Shown here piece by piece: positions 17,982-27,819 of a stretch of DNA of 41,691 nt (the stretch's first letter is position 1; each line of letters starts with the position of its first letter). A program made the position numbers and the translations under genes. Below the pieces are notes generated by a model. That model worked only from the letters and a program-made list of their open reading frames with translations. It had not been told where the DNA came from and did no database searches. This stretch comes from a virus: the IMG/VR virus record IMGVR_UViG_3300011113_000653, positions 1 through 41,691 of that record; one strand, given 5' to 3'.

Positions 17982-19687
17982 AATTCAATTATATTATTTA
18001 ATAAAATACTAAATTTAGTATTTGTTGTTGTATTAAAGAATTTATTTTTAATTGGTAATGTAATATTTATTGAGCCGCTGTAAATATCTGATATTTGCAA
18101 TATACCTTCTTTAACATTTATTTTTCCATATAGTAAAGAAGAATTTAATATAGGTGTACCATTAGTAAGAACTGAAGTTCTAAGATTTATCAATCTAGAT
18201 AGATCTTGATTTGATGTAATATTTGCTCTTAGATTTATAACTCTTCCATTAATATCAGTAAACTGTTCACATACACTTTTGTTTTCACCAACATTAAAAT
18301 CAAGTTCATTCTCTAAATTAAGATTTATTTCACCACCAGTTTTGATCGAATCATAATATAATTTTAAATTCACTGTGTTTATTTCAGTAAATCTATTCAA
18401 TATATCATCTTCAATAGTTTGTCCATTAAAATTTATGTTATATTTATTTAAAATAATATATGTATTTGTTATATAATTTTTAATATTAGATATTGTAAGT
18501 TGTTTTTGATTATCTGATAAAGTAGTTCTAAATGAAATTTCTAAATCAAAAAACACTGAATCTTGGTTTGAATCGACATATTCTGGTAAAATTGTAATAG
18601 CACATTTTGATTTTAAATATGCTACTAAATCTAAGATATCAGATCTTGGTATTACATCAGTTGCTATAAAAACTCTTCCATATTGTGGAGGAAATAATTC
18701 ATCCCCACCAAATACAGAAAAATTATCTTTTGTTACATCATAACCTTTATTTCTTAAATATACAGTTGATAGTGCTAAAAAATCATCTTTTGTAATCGCT
18801 CTATTTTGTGCTGCAAAAAATTTAGGAGCAATAAATTTTAAATAATCTAAATCTGGAGAATTTAATCCGCCACTAGATTGTTCGATTAGTTCAACTATAT
18901 TTTCAGGATCATCTGTATACTCAAAATTTACGACATTATTTGCAGCTGATCCACTTGAAATTAAATAACTAATACGAGTATTGTAAGTATCTAAAATTTC
19001 ATTTCCTAGTGAATTCTCTTTACCAAATTGTATTTCGAATCCACTTTCATATCTTTCAATAAAGAAAATATTTTGACTTAAATTTTCGGTTGAATCACCT
19101 ATATTATCACTCAAAATCCACTTTTTATACACACCATCACCTTCATCAACTTCAACAATAAGCGTTGAAATATCAACTGTATTGTCTGGTATAAAATATG
19201 TTTGATTGTTATAATCAATGAGAGATTTTATTTCTTTATGTTTAACTAACTGTCTTCCCTCAACTAAAATAACATTATTAATAAAATTATCATTTTCTTC
19301 AGTGTAATCTTGTAAAGTATAAAAATTATAAATTATACCTGATTCATTTTTTCCTGAAAATTGTGAAAATTGTGGAAGTATTTCGGTCCCACCTAGTCTT
19401 ATTTTTGCTCTTGCAGATGTTCTTGATGGAACTGTTATACCTAAAGGTTTTACTAATGATATAATAGATTGTTCTCTTTGAGCTGAATCTAAAAACATTT
19501 CATTCGATAACATGTTTGAATAAAATGCATAGTATAAAGTATTATAACTTAGGAGACTTACAATAGATTGTAAAACAGAACCCTCAAAATTATAATCTTT
19601 AAGAACATCTTGTTTTTTCAAAAATTCTGTTAGACTATCTTTTATTTGTTGATAATCAATAGAACCTAAATTTATATTATTTGACAT
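17978..19687 (-). CDS. gp6: Baseplate wedge protein gp6 (baseplate J-like)
   Basis: This 569-residue protein is clearly gp6. The N-terminus (IDYQQIKDSLTEFLKKQ, then DYNFEGSVLQSIVSLLSYN, YYAFYSNMLSNEMFLDSAQ and LVKPLGITVPSRTSARA) is the standard start of the gp6/baseplate J family. The J-type core includes SSGGLNSPDLDYLKFIAPKFF and RAITKDDFLALS. T4 gp6 is 660 residues and forms the inner ring of the baseplate that joins the wedges. Its start overlaps the gp25 stop as TAATG, the conserved 25-6 order. No anomaly is seen. Confidence 0.92.
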   Translation of the reverse strand: MSNNINLGSIDYQQIKDSLTEFLKKQDVLKDYNFEGSVLQSIVSLLSYNTLYYAFYSNMLSNEMFLDSAQREQSIISLVKPLGITVPSRTSARAKIRLGGTEILPQFSQFSGKNESGIIYNFYTLQDYTEENDNFINNVILVEGRQLVKHKEIKSLIDYNNQTYFIPDNTVDISTLIVEVDEGDGVYKKWILSDNIGDSTENLSQNIFFIERYESGFEIQFGKENSLGNEILDTYNTRISYLISSGSAANNVVNFEYTDDPENIVELIEQSSGGLNSPDLDYLKFIAPKFFAAQNRAITKDDFLALSTVYLRNKGYDVTKDNFSVFGGDELFPPQYGRVFIATDVIPRSDILDLVAYLKSKCAITILPEYVDSNQDSVFFDLEISFRTTLSDNQKQLTISNIKNYITNTYIILNKYNINFNGQTIEDDILNRFTEINTVNLKLYYDSIKTGGEINLNLENELDFNVGENKSVCEQFTDINGRVINLRANITSNQDLSRLINLRTSVLTNGTPILNSSLLYGKINVKEGILQISDIYSGSINITLPIKNKFFNTTTNTKFSILLNNIIEL

Positions 19688-20070
19688 TATTGGGATCTCG
19701 CTATTTCTATATTGAATGTATCGGTTATATTTAATGATGTTATAGAATATGAAATTTCAACATTAAAAATATCATCAGTATTTGAATACTCAATATCAAT
19801 AATATTAATTCTAGGTTCGAAAGTATTAATAGCCAATCTTAAAGCTTCATCAACATAAAAAGCAATTAATTCTGGATGTTCAAATACAGAATTGTATATA
19901 TTGCTTCCGAAATTTCGTAAAAATGGTCTTTCTCCAAAATTAGTCAAAACTATATTTTTTATTGATTGTTTAATTGCATTCTGGTCTTTACGAATTGCAA
20001 AATCATTAGTAAAGGGATTTTTACTAATAAAAAAATTTAAATCAGAATATAAATTTTTTTGTAATACCAT
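19687..20070 (-). CDS. gp25: Baseplate wedge protein gp25
   Basis: A 127-residue protein of the gp25/GPW family (T4 gp25 has 132). Diagnostic features are DFAIRKDQNAIKQSIKNIVLTN followed by FGERPFLRNFGSNI, the latter being the conserved E-R-x-F-x-x-x-xG-S-x-I block, then a predicted helix and a final beta hairpin. gp25 links gp6 to the sheath and primes sheath polymerisation. The family is called lysozyme-like in some databases but is not catalytic. The gene lies 17 bp after the giant hub-like gene and overlaps gp6. An ACTAAATA box sits 5 nt before its ATG. Confidence 0.92.
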   Translation of the reverse strand: MVLQKNLYSDLNFFISKNPFTNDFAIRKDQNAIKQSIKNIVLTNFGERPFLRNFGSNIYNSVFEHPELIAFYVDEALRLAINTFEPRINIIDIEYSNTDDIFNVEISYSITSLNITDTFNIEIARSQ

Positions 20071-20075
20071 AATAT

Positions 20076-20083
20076 TATTTAGT
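20076..20083 (-). promoter_or_regulatory. Possible degenerate late box ACTAAATA before gp25
   Basis: Minus-strand ACTAAATA keeps the TAAATA core of the late consensus and lies 5 nt before the gp25 ATG, the same spacing as stronger boxes in this window. The same ACTAAATA stands before gp4 at 26791. It partly overlaps the 17-nt gap after the hub gene. Weak evidence on its own. Confidence 0.25.
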
Positions 20084-20087
20084 AATT

Positions 20088-23000
20088 TTATTCAAATGGA
20101 TTTGATGCCTCATTAGGATTTAAGAATGGTGTATCTCTATTAAGTGTAAGTTCGTAGTAATCTACAGCATTATTATTGAATATGTAATTTATTGAAGTTA
20201 TCAAATATCTACCAGTAAATCGTTTATATTGATTTTTATCATCTTGAACTGTATTTGGTTGTAATAAAGCAACAACATCACCAATTTTCAATGCTGGATT
20301 TGCTTGAACTTTAATTTGTAATGTAGAACTGAATAATAATTTTATTTGAGCATTTCTTAATAAAGGTGTTTTAGGTGGGGTATTCCAGAATGTAGCATAT
20401 GTTCTACTATATTCTAAATACTTCATAAATTTTTCCCCGACTTCAGGACAATTACAACTTGCTGTATTGTCTGGATTTGACCACACACAACCGAGCCATT
20501 CCTCGCCCAAATGTTCTTGTATTAATGAACATTCTTTAAGTTCTTGTTCTAACTTATAAAGTTCAAGATACGATGGTTCGGCTTCAGTGGGTTTTCTATT
20601 TTGTGCAGGACAATTGCAATATGGATTTTCTGGTGGACAACCACTTGATACCGTAGAACCAGATGGATTAATACATTTAAGATTATTTTTCTTACACACG
20701 TCCGTTGATTTAGCAAAAACAACAAATTGACCTGCAAAATTATGATCAAATATATCTGGGTGATTTGCATTTACTGGAGGTAAAACAATTCCATATTCAC
20801 TATAACCAGATAGATCATATTTCCAAATATCTTCCGTAATAAGGCTTTCTTCAAATCTTGTATCTCTAAACCAATAATTTGTTAAATGGCTAAAATATTT
20901 CTTAAATTCTGGAAAAGCTCCAAAACCAACATCACTAAAATCTACATCATCTTTAAATATACTTACACTTTCATCAGCAGCATGATCCTGTAACACTAAT
21001 GTCAAATTATTTTGAAATAATGGATTAATAACGTCAGTGTATACATCATCTGAATCTAAAAGTTTAAGATAGCAATCATGAAATAATTTATTAGAATCTA
21101 TATTTGTATAATCTATATTATAATTAGTATTACCATCGCGGTAATTATAAAAATTAAATGTTGAATAATATGATCTATAATCTTTAAATTTTTTTTCTGT
21201 AAAGATTATATCACCATTTGTGTCTCCTATTTTAATAAAATCATCAATAGCAGTAATGTTATCCAGTAATTCATAAAATCTATTATACAAATAAGGAATA
21301 ATTTTAATATTATCGGGAATATTAAATGACCAATAATTTCTTATTGCTTTTATAACTTTATGTGATTCCATGAGATAATTACTAGCATAGTTATCTGAGG
21401 ATAAATCTTTATTATATCTTGAATTTAATTGTTTGATATTTTTAGTTTCATCTTCATTTACTACACTTGAAGGAAGACTTTCATCAGATAAATTAATATA
21501 TGTTTTAGTATTTACATCTATTGGCAATTTATTAAGATATTGACCTTGTACTGCATTTGAGTCATCTACTATATCTGGAGATGTTGAATTTTGACCACCA
21601 AATCCAAATAAATCTGCATTTGAATTTATATAGTCTTTATTTGGCATATGAGCCGTATAATAAGTATATTTGGTTTCAAAATATATTATTGGATCACTTG
21701 GTAATATTGGCCATAAAAACATACCAGGAGATGCTGATCCATTGTACCACCAGTAATATTCTCCATTTACATTTTTCTGATCAACAATTCTCTTCATAGC
21801 AACATCAAAACCATATGGATCCATTCCAATTATTACTAAATTTTGATTAATTGTCTGTCTTCCATTTGGTCCAGAAGTAAGTGAAACTAAATATGGTAAA
21901 AAATATTCATTACCAGCATTTCGAATAAATCCTTTAGGAAAATCAGCTAAACTTTCAATCCCAATAGGTTGTTTAAATTCTATTCGAATATATGATGATA
22001 TTTCTTCTCGTTTTATATTTGGGGGTTTTTGACCAACAAGATTATTTTTAAATAAATTAAATCTTTGAATATATTCATTTTCTTCAAAATTTTCAATATT
22101 TTTTGATATGGCTCGTAATTCACTATTAATATATCCTTCATCCGACAACGCAGATGAACTTTTAATTTGATTTTCTTTAGCGGAAATAAATGCTCTTTGT
22201 TTTCCACCACCTACAACATTAGAACTTGGATATGAAAACTCAGATGTAATATTATTTGATGTATAAAAATCATCAATTGATCTTATTTTCTTAATTTTAG
22301 GCAAATCAACAAAAGATGAATCGCCTAAATTTTGTTTATATGTTTGATCATAATATGGATGTTTTCCATCACCATCAATAGAAGTTTCATTTTCAAAAAA
22401 TACACTATATAAATATTCTTCTATATTATCGCTTACACCTTTACTTTTTGCTAAAATTTCATATCGTGATCCACGTATAGGCTTTCTTGTGATTGATTTT
22501 ATATTAAATAAAGATAAATTTGAAGTAATAATATTATTTTTCAAATTAGTTTCAAAGGATGTACCTTTGTTTGAAATATAAAAAGCTGGTTTTTGTAAAT
22601 AATTAGAAATATTATTAAAATATAATTCCTGTTCGCCACTTACACCAACAATTATTGACGGTGTTTCACCTATACTATATTTTGCTGTTAAATTATCTAA
22701 AATATATTGAAGTAATTTTATTTGAACTTGTCTTATAGATTTTTCTTTAACAGCATTATTTTTTATTACTTCTAAGCTTATTGAATTTGTGCAACTAGTA
22801 CAAAAATAGTTTTTATCACTTTCAATGTCAGCAACACTACCGTCACCTATAGCAATAACATCATTCGGATTTGTGTAAAAATTAGAAATATCCTTAAAAT
22901 ATTTATTAAATTTTTGATTACTAAATCCACTATAGTTAATTACTCCATTACCATCATATCTTCGTCCATTTGGAATATATGGGTGTGTAGAACAAGCTTT

Positions 23001-24908
23001 AAATAAATGAGTTGGTAATACATAATTTTCATCTTGAATTGGTTCCTTGTTAGGTGGAGCCAACATATAAGATGACATATTATAACGTGGTATAAAAAAA
23101 CGTAATTGTCGTTCTCTTTCCGGAATATCACCTTCAAAATCTACTTCGAATGGCACAAATTGTGACTGAAATACTGTATTTGCTAAACTTATAAAATTTG
23201 GAACTTGAATTAAAAAATCATCAATAATTGATATAATTCTTTCATGTTCTTCGATATGTTTTTTATAAATTTCTAAACCATAATCTATAACATATTTTCG
23301 ATAATTTTTCATATCACCGATATGATAAAAATCTGCTATTGTTTCATTGTATGGACTACTATTTAAATCATATGATAAAGTTATTCCCTTAGAATCAATT
23401 TGCTTTTCATCATAATTATAAACATCACTAAAAGATCCAGCAGCGACTATATTATACTGAACTCCCAAATCATTGAAAATGCCAGTAGGACCAAATAAAA
23501 GTTTAAAATCTGGATTAGATGATGGATTTTCAATATTTTGAAAAGCTTCAATATCTTGCTGATCTTTAATACCACCAAGTCTATCTGATAAACAACAAAT
23601 AGAACATCTATAAACTTCCCATTTGCGTTTTAAGTTTTTTAGATAAGAGTATTTTACTCTTTTTTGTCTTAATGGTTCTCTTATTTTTTTATGAATTGTA
23701 TGAAATGTTTTGATATCCAACTCAGTCATATCGTACTGTGGGATAAAATTAATATCATTCCATCTTGAATCAGCTGTTTTACCAATGTGATCCCATGATT
23801 GCGGAAATGGTGTATTTAATTTAGATTTATCGAAATAACCATAAACATTATCATCTACCTTTAAATTTTGTAATAATTTTTTATTAGAATAAACTGACGT
23901 AGAAACGCTATCTGGTAATAATTTATTACTCTCTATACTTCTCCATGTACTAAAATCTCGATGATAATCAAAATCAACAATTTGATATTTGTATGAAAGT
24001 CCATTATCAACAAAATCTAAATAAAATTCGTCATAATTTGGACTTATTTTTTCATAGAAAGATTGAAATACATTTTCATCAGATAATTTTAAAATATTTG
24101 ATTCTGACATCTGATAAACAGCTTTTACAGCATATGGTGGTGTTGTTTCACTTGTAAATACATAAGCTGCTGAATTTTCACTTGGCTCAGTTATCATTTT
24201 TTCGACTGATTTAAAATGATAACCATCAATATCTCTCCATAAAAAATAATTTACGGCATTTTTATTATCTTTTGATACAGAATATTGTGTAATATACCTT
24301 AAAAGACTTTCTATATCCGTTTGACCTTTGTGTTTAGCCCATGGATATGTTAATTCATTTGATCTTACCCATACACCATTATATGAAGGTTCTATTTCGA
24401 ATTCATCAATACCAAGTTTGTTAAATATTTCATTTATAAGTCCTGGAATTTCACCAGAACCATCAGTGGCAATATATCCAACAAAATCATCACCCAAACC
24501 CAAAATATCATATTCATATGATTCTGCTGTAATATTATCTGTAGAAAAATCTATTTTTATAATATTATAAAATTCAGATTCATTCATCGTAAGATTTATT
24601 GCTGTATTCGAAACTTGTTCAATCGAAAAAATCTTAAATTCAATTGTTTTTGTATTCACATAAGTTATATCAGAAAAAAATTCAACAATTAATTTTTCAG
24701 TGCCAATTAAATTTAAACTACCAGACCAATTATAGACATCTTTAATTATAAGATGTCCGCCAAGACTTAATGAATTTATATCTTGGATAAATCTAAATTC
24801 TTCCAATGGATTCAAACCTTTATGATTCCATGGATAAATTTCAAATGTTATATTATTTTTAACTACTTGAATTTTTCTTACAACTGATGCTAAATTTTGT
24901 GCTGGCAT
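20088..24908 (-). CDS. Giant baseplate hub-like structural protein
   Basis: A 1606-residue protein. The N-terminus (RKIQVVKNNITFEIYPWNH, then EFRFIQDINSLSLGGHLIIKD) and the last 120 residues (LQIKVQANPALKIGDVVALL, RFTGRYLITSINYIF) resemble the two ends of hub proteins of the gp27 type in T4-like aquatic phages, with a very large middle insertion. The insertion has no recognised domain. I see no lysozyme motif, so it is not a gp5. Near residues 1395-1480 there is a cysteine-rich insert (CKKNNLKC, CPPENPYCNC, CNCPE), unusual for a hub. It lies between gp53 and gp25. I infer a hub or hub-associated scaffold at the tail tip; the exact homologue is uncertain. Confidence 0.6.
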   Translation of the reverse strand: MPAQNLASVVRKIQVVKNNITFEIYPWNHKGLNPLEEFRFIQDINSLSLGGHLIIKDVYNWSGSLNLIGTEKLIVEFFSDITYVNTKTIEFKIFSIEQVSNTAINLTMNESEFYNIIKIDFSTDNITAESYEYDILGLGDDFVGYIATDGSGEIPGLINEIFNKLGIDEFEIEPSYNGVWVRSNELTYPWAKHKGQTDIESLLRYITQYSVSKDNKNAVNYFLWRDIDGYHFKSVEKMITEPSENSAAYVFTSETTPPYAVKAVYQMSESNILKLSDENVFQSFYEKISPNYDEFYLDFVDNGLSYKYQIVDFDYHRDFSTWRSIESNKLLPDSVSTSVYSNKKLLQNLKVDDNVYGYFDKSKLNTPFPQSWDHIGKTADSRWNDINFIPQYDMTELDIKTFHTIHKKIREPLRQKRVKYSYLKNLKRKWEVYRCSICCLSDRLGGIKDQQDIEAFQNIENPSSNPDFKLLFGPTGIFNDLGVQYNIVAAGSFSDVYNYDEKQIDSKGITLSYDLNSSPYNETIADFYHIGDMKNYRKYVIDYGLEIYKKHIEEHERIISIIDDFLIQVPNFISLANTVFQSQFVPFEVDFEGDIPERERQLRFFIPRYNMSSYMLAPPNKEPIQDENYVLPTHLFKACSTHPYIPNGRRYDGNGVINYSGFSNQKFNKYFKDISNFYTNPNDVIAIGDGSVADIESDKNYFCTSCTNSISLEVIKNNAVKEKSIRQVQIKLLQYILDNLTAKYSIGETPSIIVGVSGEQELYFNNISNYLQKPAFYISNKGTSFETNLKNNIITSNLSLFNIKSITRKPIRGSRYEILAKSKGVSDNIEEYLYSVFFENETSIDGDGKHPYYDQTYKQNLGDSSFVDLPKIKKIRSIDDFYTSNNITSEFSYPSSNVVGGGKQRAFISAKENQIKSSSALSDEGYINSELRAISKNIENFEENEYIQRFNLFKNNLVGQKPPNIKREEISSYIRIEFKQPIGIESLADFPKGFIRNAGNEYFLPYLVSLTSGPNGRQTINQNLVIIGMDPYGFDVAMKRIVDQKNVNGEYYWWYNGSASPGMFLWPILPSDPIIYFETKYTYYTAHMPNKDYINSNADLFGFGGQNSTSPDIVDDSNAVQGQYLNKLPIDVNTKTYINLSDESLPSSVVNEDETKNIKQLNSRYNKDLSSDNYASNYLMESHKVIKAIRNYWSFNIPDNIKIIPYLYNRFYELLDNITAIDDFIKIGDTNGDIIFTEKKFKDYRSYYSTFNFYNYRDGNTNYNIDYTNIDSNKLFHDCYLKLLDSDDVYTDVINPLFQNNLTLVLQDHAADESVSIFKDDVDFSDVGFGAFPEFKKYFSHLTNYWFRDTRFEESLITEDIWKYDLSGYSEYGIVLPPVNANHPDIFDHNFAGQFVVFAKSTDVCKKNNLKCINPSGSTVSSGCPPENPYCNCPAQNRKPTEAEPSYLELYKLEQELKECSLIQEHLGEEWLGCVWSNPDNTASCNCPEVGEKFMKYLEYSRTYATFWNTPPKTPLLRNAQIKLLFSSTLQIKVQANPALKIGDVVALLQPNTVQDDKNQYKRFTGRYLITSINYIFNNNAVDYYELTLNRDTPFLNPNEASNPFE

Positions 24909-25846
24909 TATAAAGTTACCGTTATATTAATTGATCTAGAATTCGAATTGACTAAAGAAATTATTTCAGTAATTACTCTTATAGCAAATTTGGGATTTAG
25001 TAATTTTATACTTCTATTTTTTTCATTATCTCTAATTGCTTTTGATCTATTTGTCGTAATAAATGGTACATTTGGATCATTAGTATTTGTCATATACTTG
25101 TATAATGAAGTATTGTTTATGGTATTAGTATCATCAAGTGATCCAGAATATGTGCCAATACATGTAGAGTTGGCTTCATTCAATGAATTTACATAATATG
25201 GTGAAATAAAATTAGAAAATTGATCTAAAAATTCAACTGGAGCATCAACATTATTTTTTATAACTTTTATATTTGCCCAAGATTTACTTTTTGTTTCACC
25301 ACCAGATGTATCGATAAAGTCATGTGTGATTTCATTTGAATCTTTATCATAAAAGCCGACAATATCATTTGCCTCTAGAGATCCATTTATTTTATTGACT
25401 AATGCATATCTAAAAACTTTATTATATTCAACCACGACTGCATAGTTTTCTTCACTAGTATTTTGAATTTCAGTTGAAGAAGCATTTAATGTCACGCCAG
25501 CTATAACATTACCAACTTTTAGATTTGGAATATATTCCGAAAAGAACAAAATTTTTCCAGGATATTTTGTTTCAATAAATGAAGTTAAATAGTTTTCTGA
25601 AATAGGAAATTCATTATTACTTATTATATTATTTGGCAATAGTACTAACCACCATAAATTTGCATCTTTGTAAAAATTTCTTGCTATATTTTCTGGTGTA
25701 TCGTCATCAGTAACATAATAAGTAAAAAATATACTTGAATTATCTAAAGTAGCTTGTCGAAAGCTTACTCTACGAAAAATATCAACTAGATCATATTCAG
25801 TATTATTGAAGGTGTATTTTAATTTTGGTAATTTATTTAAATACAT
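24908..25846 (-). CDS. gp53: Baseplate wedge protein gp53
   Basis: A 312-residue protein whose first 110 residues match gp53: a short N-terminal strand (YLNKLPKLKYTFNNTEYDLV), then DIFRRVSF, YYVTDDDTPENIARNFYKD and LWWLVLLPNNI. The D-T-P-x-x-IA...Y...WWxxxLxN stretch is the LysM-like signature of the family. T4 gp53 has 196 residues, so there is a C-terminal extension of about 110 residues. gp53 clamps neighbouring wedges during baseplate assembly. The gene overlaps the hub-like gene and the tube-cap gene by one base on each side (TAATG), so all three should be made at matched rates. Confidence 0.88.
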   Translation of the reverse strand: MYLNKLPKLKYTFNNTEYDLVDIFRRVSFRQATLDNSSIFFTYYVTDDDTPENIARNFYKDANLWWLVLLPNNIISNNEFPISENYLTSFIETKYPGKILFFSEYIPNLKVGNVIAGVTLNASSTEIQNTSEENYAVVVEYNKVFRYALVNKINGSLEANDIVGFYDKDSNEITHDFIDTSGGETKSKSWANIKVIKNNVDAPVEFLDQFSNFISPYYVNSLNEANSTCIGTYSGSLDDTNTINNTSLYKYMTNTNDPNVPFITTNRSKAIRDNEKNRSIKLLNPKFAIRVITEIISLVNSNSRSINITVTL

Positions 25847-26790
25847 TATACTGCATTCTTAGAAATAATATTGATCCCATCTTCTAATCGATAGACTGGG
25901 TCTAGTTCTGTGAAATTAAGAGCAAAACTTACTAATAAAGGTTTTGGCATATTACCTTTATCTTCAATCATATATGGACTTCCGCCTGCTGCTGTATTGA
26001 TTGATACTGATTTTAAAACACAAATTTGCGTTTGACCTAACCATGATGGATCAACCTTACCAGTAATACCTGTTCCTATACCAAATCTCCATAATGGAGG
26101 AGAAAAACCTTTATCAATAGGAATCAAACTGGAAACACTTGAAACTGATCCACCAATTAAAGCACCAGGAATAGCTCCAACGCCACCAAATAAAGCCCCA
26201 ACAGCTGCTCCGGACGCTGCTCCAGAAGCAGCAGCAGCACCATATCCAGCAACTGTACCTCCTAGAGTTTTGAATGTTGGTAATGCCAGAGCATGAAAAG
26301 TGTTTGCTATTAATGCAACTTCTCTTGCTTCATTTGTACTTGTAGCCAAAAGAGTAAAATTAAGACTAAATGATCTTTTTTCTGTGTTTGAAAATAAGCT
26401 TTGTGTGTTATCTATATCTCTACGACCTTCAGTCTGTGATGCAAATATTTTACCAAGACCACCAAATTCAGTCAAAAATTCCAATGCACCAATACCAAGT
26501 GATTTCAAAGAAGTTGCCGTAGTCGTATCATCTGTAAATTTAAGAGTTGTATTACTTATTATTTGTTTTGGCGCAGGAACAAATATAGTTGAAATTTTAT
26601 CATCCATCCCAGAATACAAATCTGTTGGTTTTATATTAAGTGAGGAGGAAGTAACTGTATCGACAAACTTTCTGCAACAAAATTTCAAAAAAAGTGTTTT
26701 TTCTAACAATTTATCTTCATTGGAATTCGTAAGTCTTCCAGATGGAAATATTATGTTAGGATTAAATTTTAGTGGATCTGATGTTGCCAT
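25846..26790 (-). CDS. gp48: Baseplate tail-tube cap / initiator protein (gp48/gp54-like)
   Basis: A 314-residue protein that opens the minus-strand baseplate operon. The pattern fits the T4 gp48/gp54 family: an N-terminal strand segment, IFVPAPKQIISNTTLKF (family form I-x-LPxPxxI), an alanine/glycine-rich membrane-like middle (residues about 195-235), RSFSLNFTLLATSTNEA before it, and a C-terminal block GNMPKPLLVSFALNFTELDP. The last feature, [G]-x-P-x-x-(V/L)-x-(F/L)-x-L-x-F-x-E-L, is typical. T4 gp48 has 364 residues and gp54 has 320. These proteins sit on the hub and start tube polymerisation. I favour gp48, since a second tube-fold protein is encoded at 27236-27817. The opposite-strand frame covering 26300-26815 is a shadow. 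Confidence 0.7.
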   Translation of the reverse strand: MATSDPLKFNPNIIFPSGRLTNSNEDKLLEKTLFLKFCCRKFVDTVTSSSLNIKPTDLYSGMDDKISTIFVPAPKQIISNTTLKFTDDTTTATSLKSLGIGALEFLTEFGGLGKIFASQTEGRRDIDNTQSLFSNTEKRSFSLNFTLLATSTNEAREVALIANTFHALALPTFKTLGGTVAGYGAAAASGAASGAAVGALFGGVGAIPGALIGGSVSSVSSLIPIDKGFSPPLWRFGIGTGITGKVDPSWLGQTQICVLKSVSINTAAGGSPYMIEDKGNMPKPLLVSFALNFTELDPVYRLEDGINIISKNAV

Positions 26791-26804
26791 ACTAAATATA
26801 TATT

Positions 26805-27236
26805 ATGGCATATAAAACAAAATTTATCCCGAAAAATACAAACAAATACAAGGGAAATCCCGAGAAGATTGTATGTAGATCTCTTTGGGAAAGAAAGTTT
26901 TGCAAATATCTGGATGAAAATAAAAATATTGTCGGTTGGGCATCAGAACCTCTAAAAATACCATATTTGTCGCCAACTGATAATCAAGTTCATTTTTATA
27001 TCCCTGATTTTCTAGTAGAAAAAAGAAATACTGATGGGACTATTGATACGCTTATGGTTGAAATAAAACCAGAAAAGCAAACAAAAGTTCCAGAGAAAGG
27101 TAAAAAGCAGAAAAAAACCATAATAAGTGAGACTTTAACATACGCAATTAATGTAGAAAAATGGAAATCAGCTGATAAATTTTGCAGAGAACATGGTATA
27201 AAATTTAAAATTCTAACAGAAAAGGATTTATTTTAA
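26805..27236 (+). CDS. gp4: Head completion protein gp4
   Basis: A 143-residue protein close in length to T4 gp4 (150). It follows the family pattern throughout: KTKFIPKNTNKYKGNPEKI, CRSLWERKFCKYLD, VGWASEPLKIPYLSP, HFYIPDFLVEK and VEIKPEKQT. The W-E-R, PDF and EIKP residues match the TnsA/VRR-like nuclease fold proposed for this family. gp4 caps the filled head before tail joining and influences packaged DNA ends. It is the first gene of a plus-strand operon divergent from the baseplate operon, only 14 bp from the opposing start, and its stop overlaps the next ATG (TAATG). Confidence 0.92.
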   Translation: MAYKTKFIPKNTNKYKGNPEKIVCRSLWERKFCKYLDENKNIVGWASEPLKIPYLSPTDNQVHFYIPDFLVEKRNTDGTIDTLMVEIKPEKQTKVPEKGKKQKKTIISETLTYAINVEKWKSADKFCREHGIKFKILTEKDLF

Positions 27237-27817
27237 TGGGATATACTATAAATCAATATAAAAGTTATGTTGAGAGCCGTAGATTTACCCAAAGTCCTTC
27301 ACATTATACTATGAAAATAGATGGAGCCGAATTAAAGATTCTTTATCCAGATAGTATTTTATTGCCAGGTAGAAATTTTATTAATACGCCATTCTCCTAT
27401 TATGGTCCTGAATTTACCTTACCACTTAAAAGAGAATATAATGAATTATCAGTAAATTTTATAGTATATCAAGATTGGGCTGAAAGAATTTATTTTGAAC
27501 AATGGATGGATGAAATCCTTCCATATCAAGCAAATAATATATCAGTACAATCTTCTGATATACTTCCAGACGATCTTAAAAAGTATTTAAGAAACATAAC
27601 TGTAAATTTTTACGAAAGAACAGGAACGGCTGGAAATGTTGGTGGATTAAAACCAGAAGTTGAATTTGATTTTTATGATTCTTATCCACTTTTAATTACA
27701 CCGACATCATTTACTTCAGAAAATGCTGGTTATACAATTTTTACAGTTAACTTTGCTTATCGATACTATACAACAAGAGCCTATGGTCCCGGTGGGCCAT
27801 TGGTTGGAGGATATTAA
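27236..27817 (+). CDS. Tail-tube-fold protein (gp19/gp54-like)
   Basis: A 193-residue protein with a tail-tube-type fold. LPLKREYNELSVNFIVYQDW followed by RIYFEQWMDEI and, at the end, YTIFTVNFAYRYY are the parts expected of tube-domain proteins: a beta strand leading into the alpha-helix that faces neighbouring subunits, and a final strand with F-A-Y-R. T4 gp54 contains the similar ending TFAYRVM. It may be the tube initiator that pairs with the gp48-like cap, or a tube paralogue. The main tube gp19 is usually next to the sheath gene, which is not in this window, so I favour the initiator role. It sits between gp4 and gp26. Confidence 0.65.
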   Translation: MGYTINQYKSYVESRRFTQSPSHYTMKIDGAELKILYPDSILLPGRNFINTPFSYYGPEFTLPLKREYNELSVNFIVYQDWAERIYFEQWMDEILPYQANNISVQSSDILPDDLKKYLRNITVNFYERTGTAGNVGGLKPEVEFDFYDSYPLLITPTSFTSENAGYTIFTVNFAYRYYTTRAYGPGGPLVGGY

Positions 27818-27819
27818 TA

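Noticed and set aside
20088-24908. A tail lysozyme (gp5-type) within the hub-like protein
   Set aside because: No lysozyme catalytic motif or needle-type octapeptide repeats were seen in its sequence.
26300-26815. 171-codon open frame on the plus strand opposite the gp48-like gene
   Set aside because: It is antisense to a well-supported baseplate gene, lacks a recognisable product and overlaps the start of gp4. It is a shadow frame.
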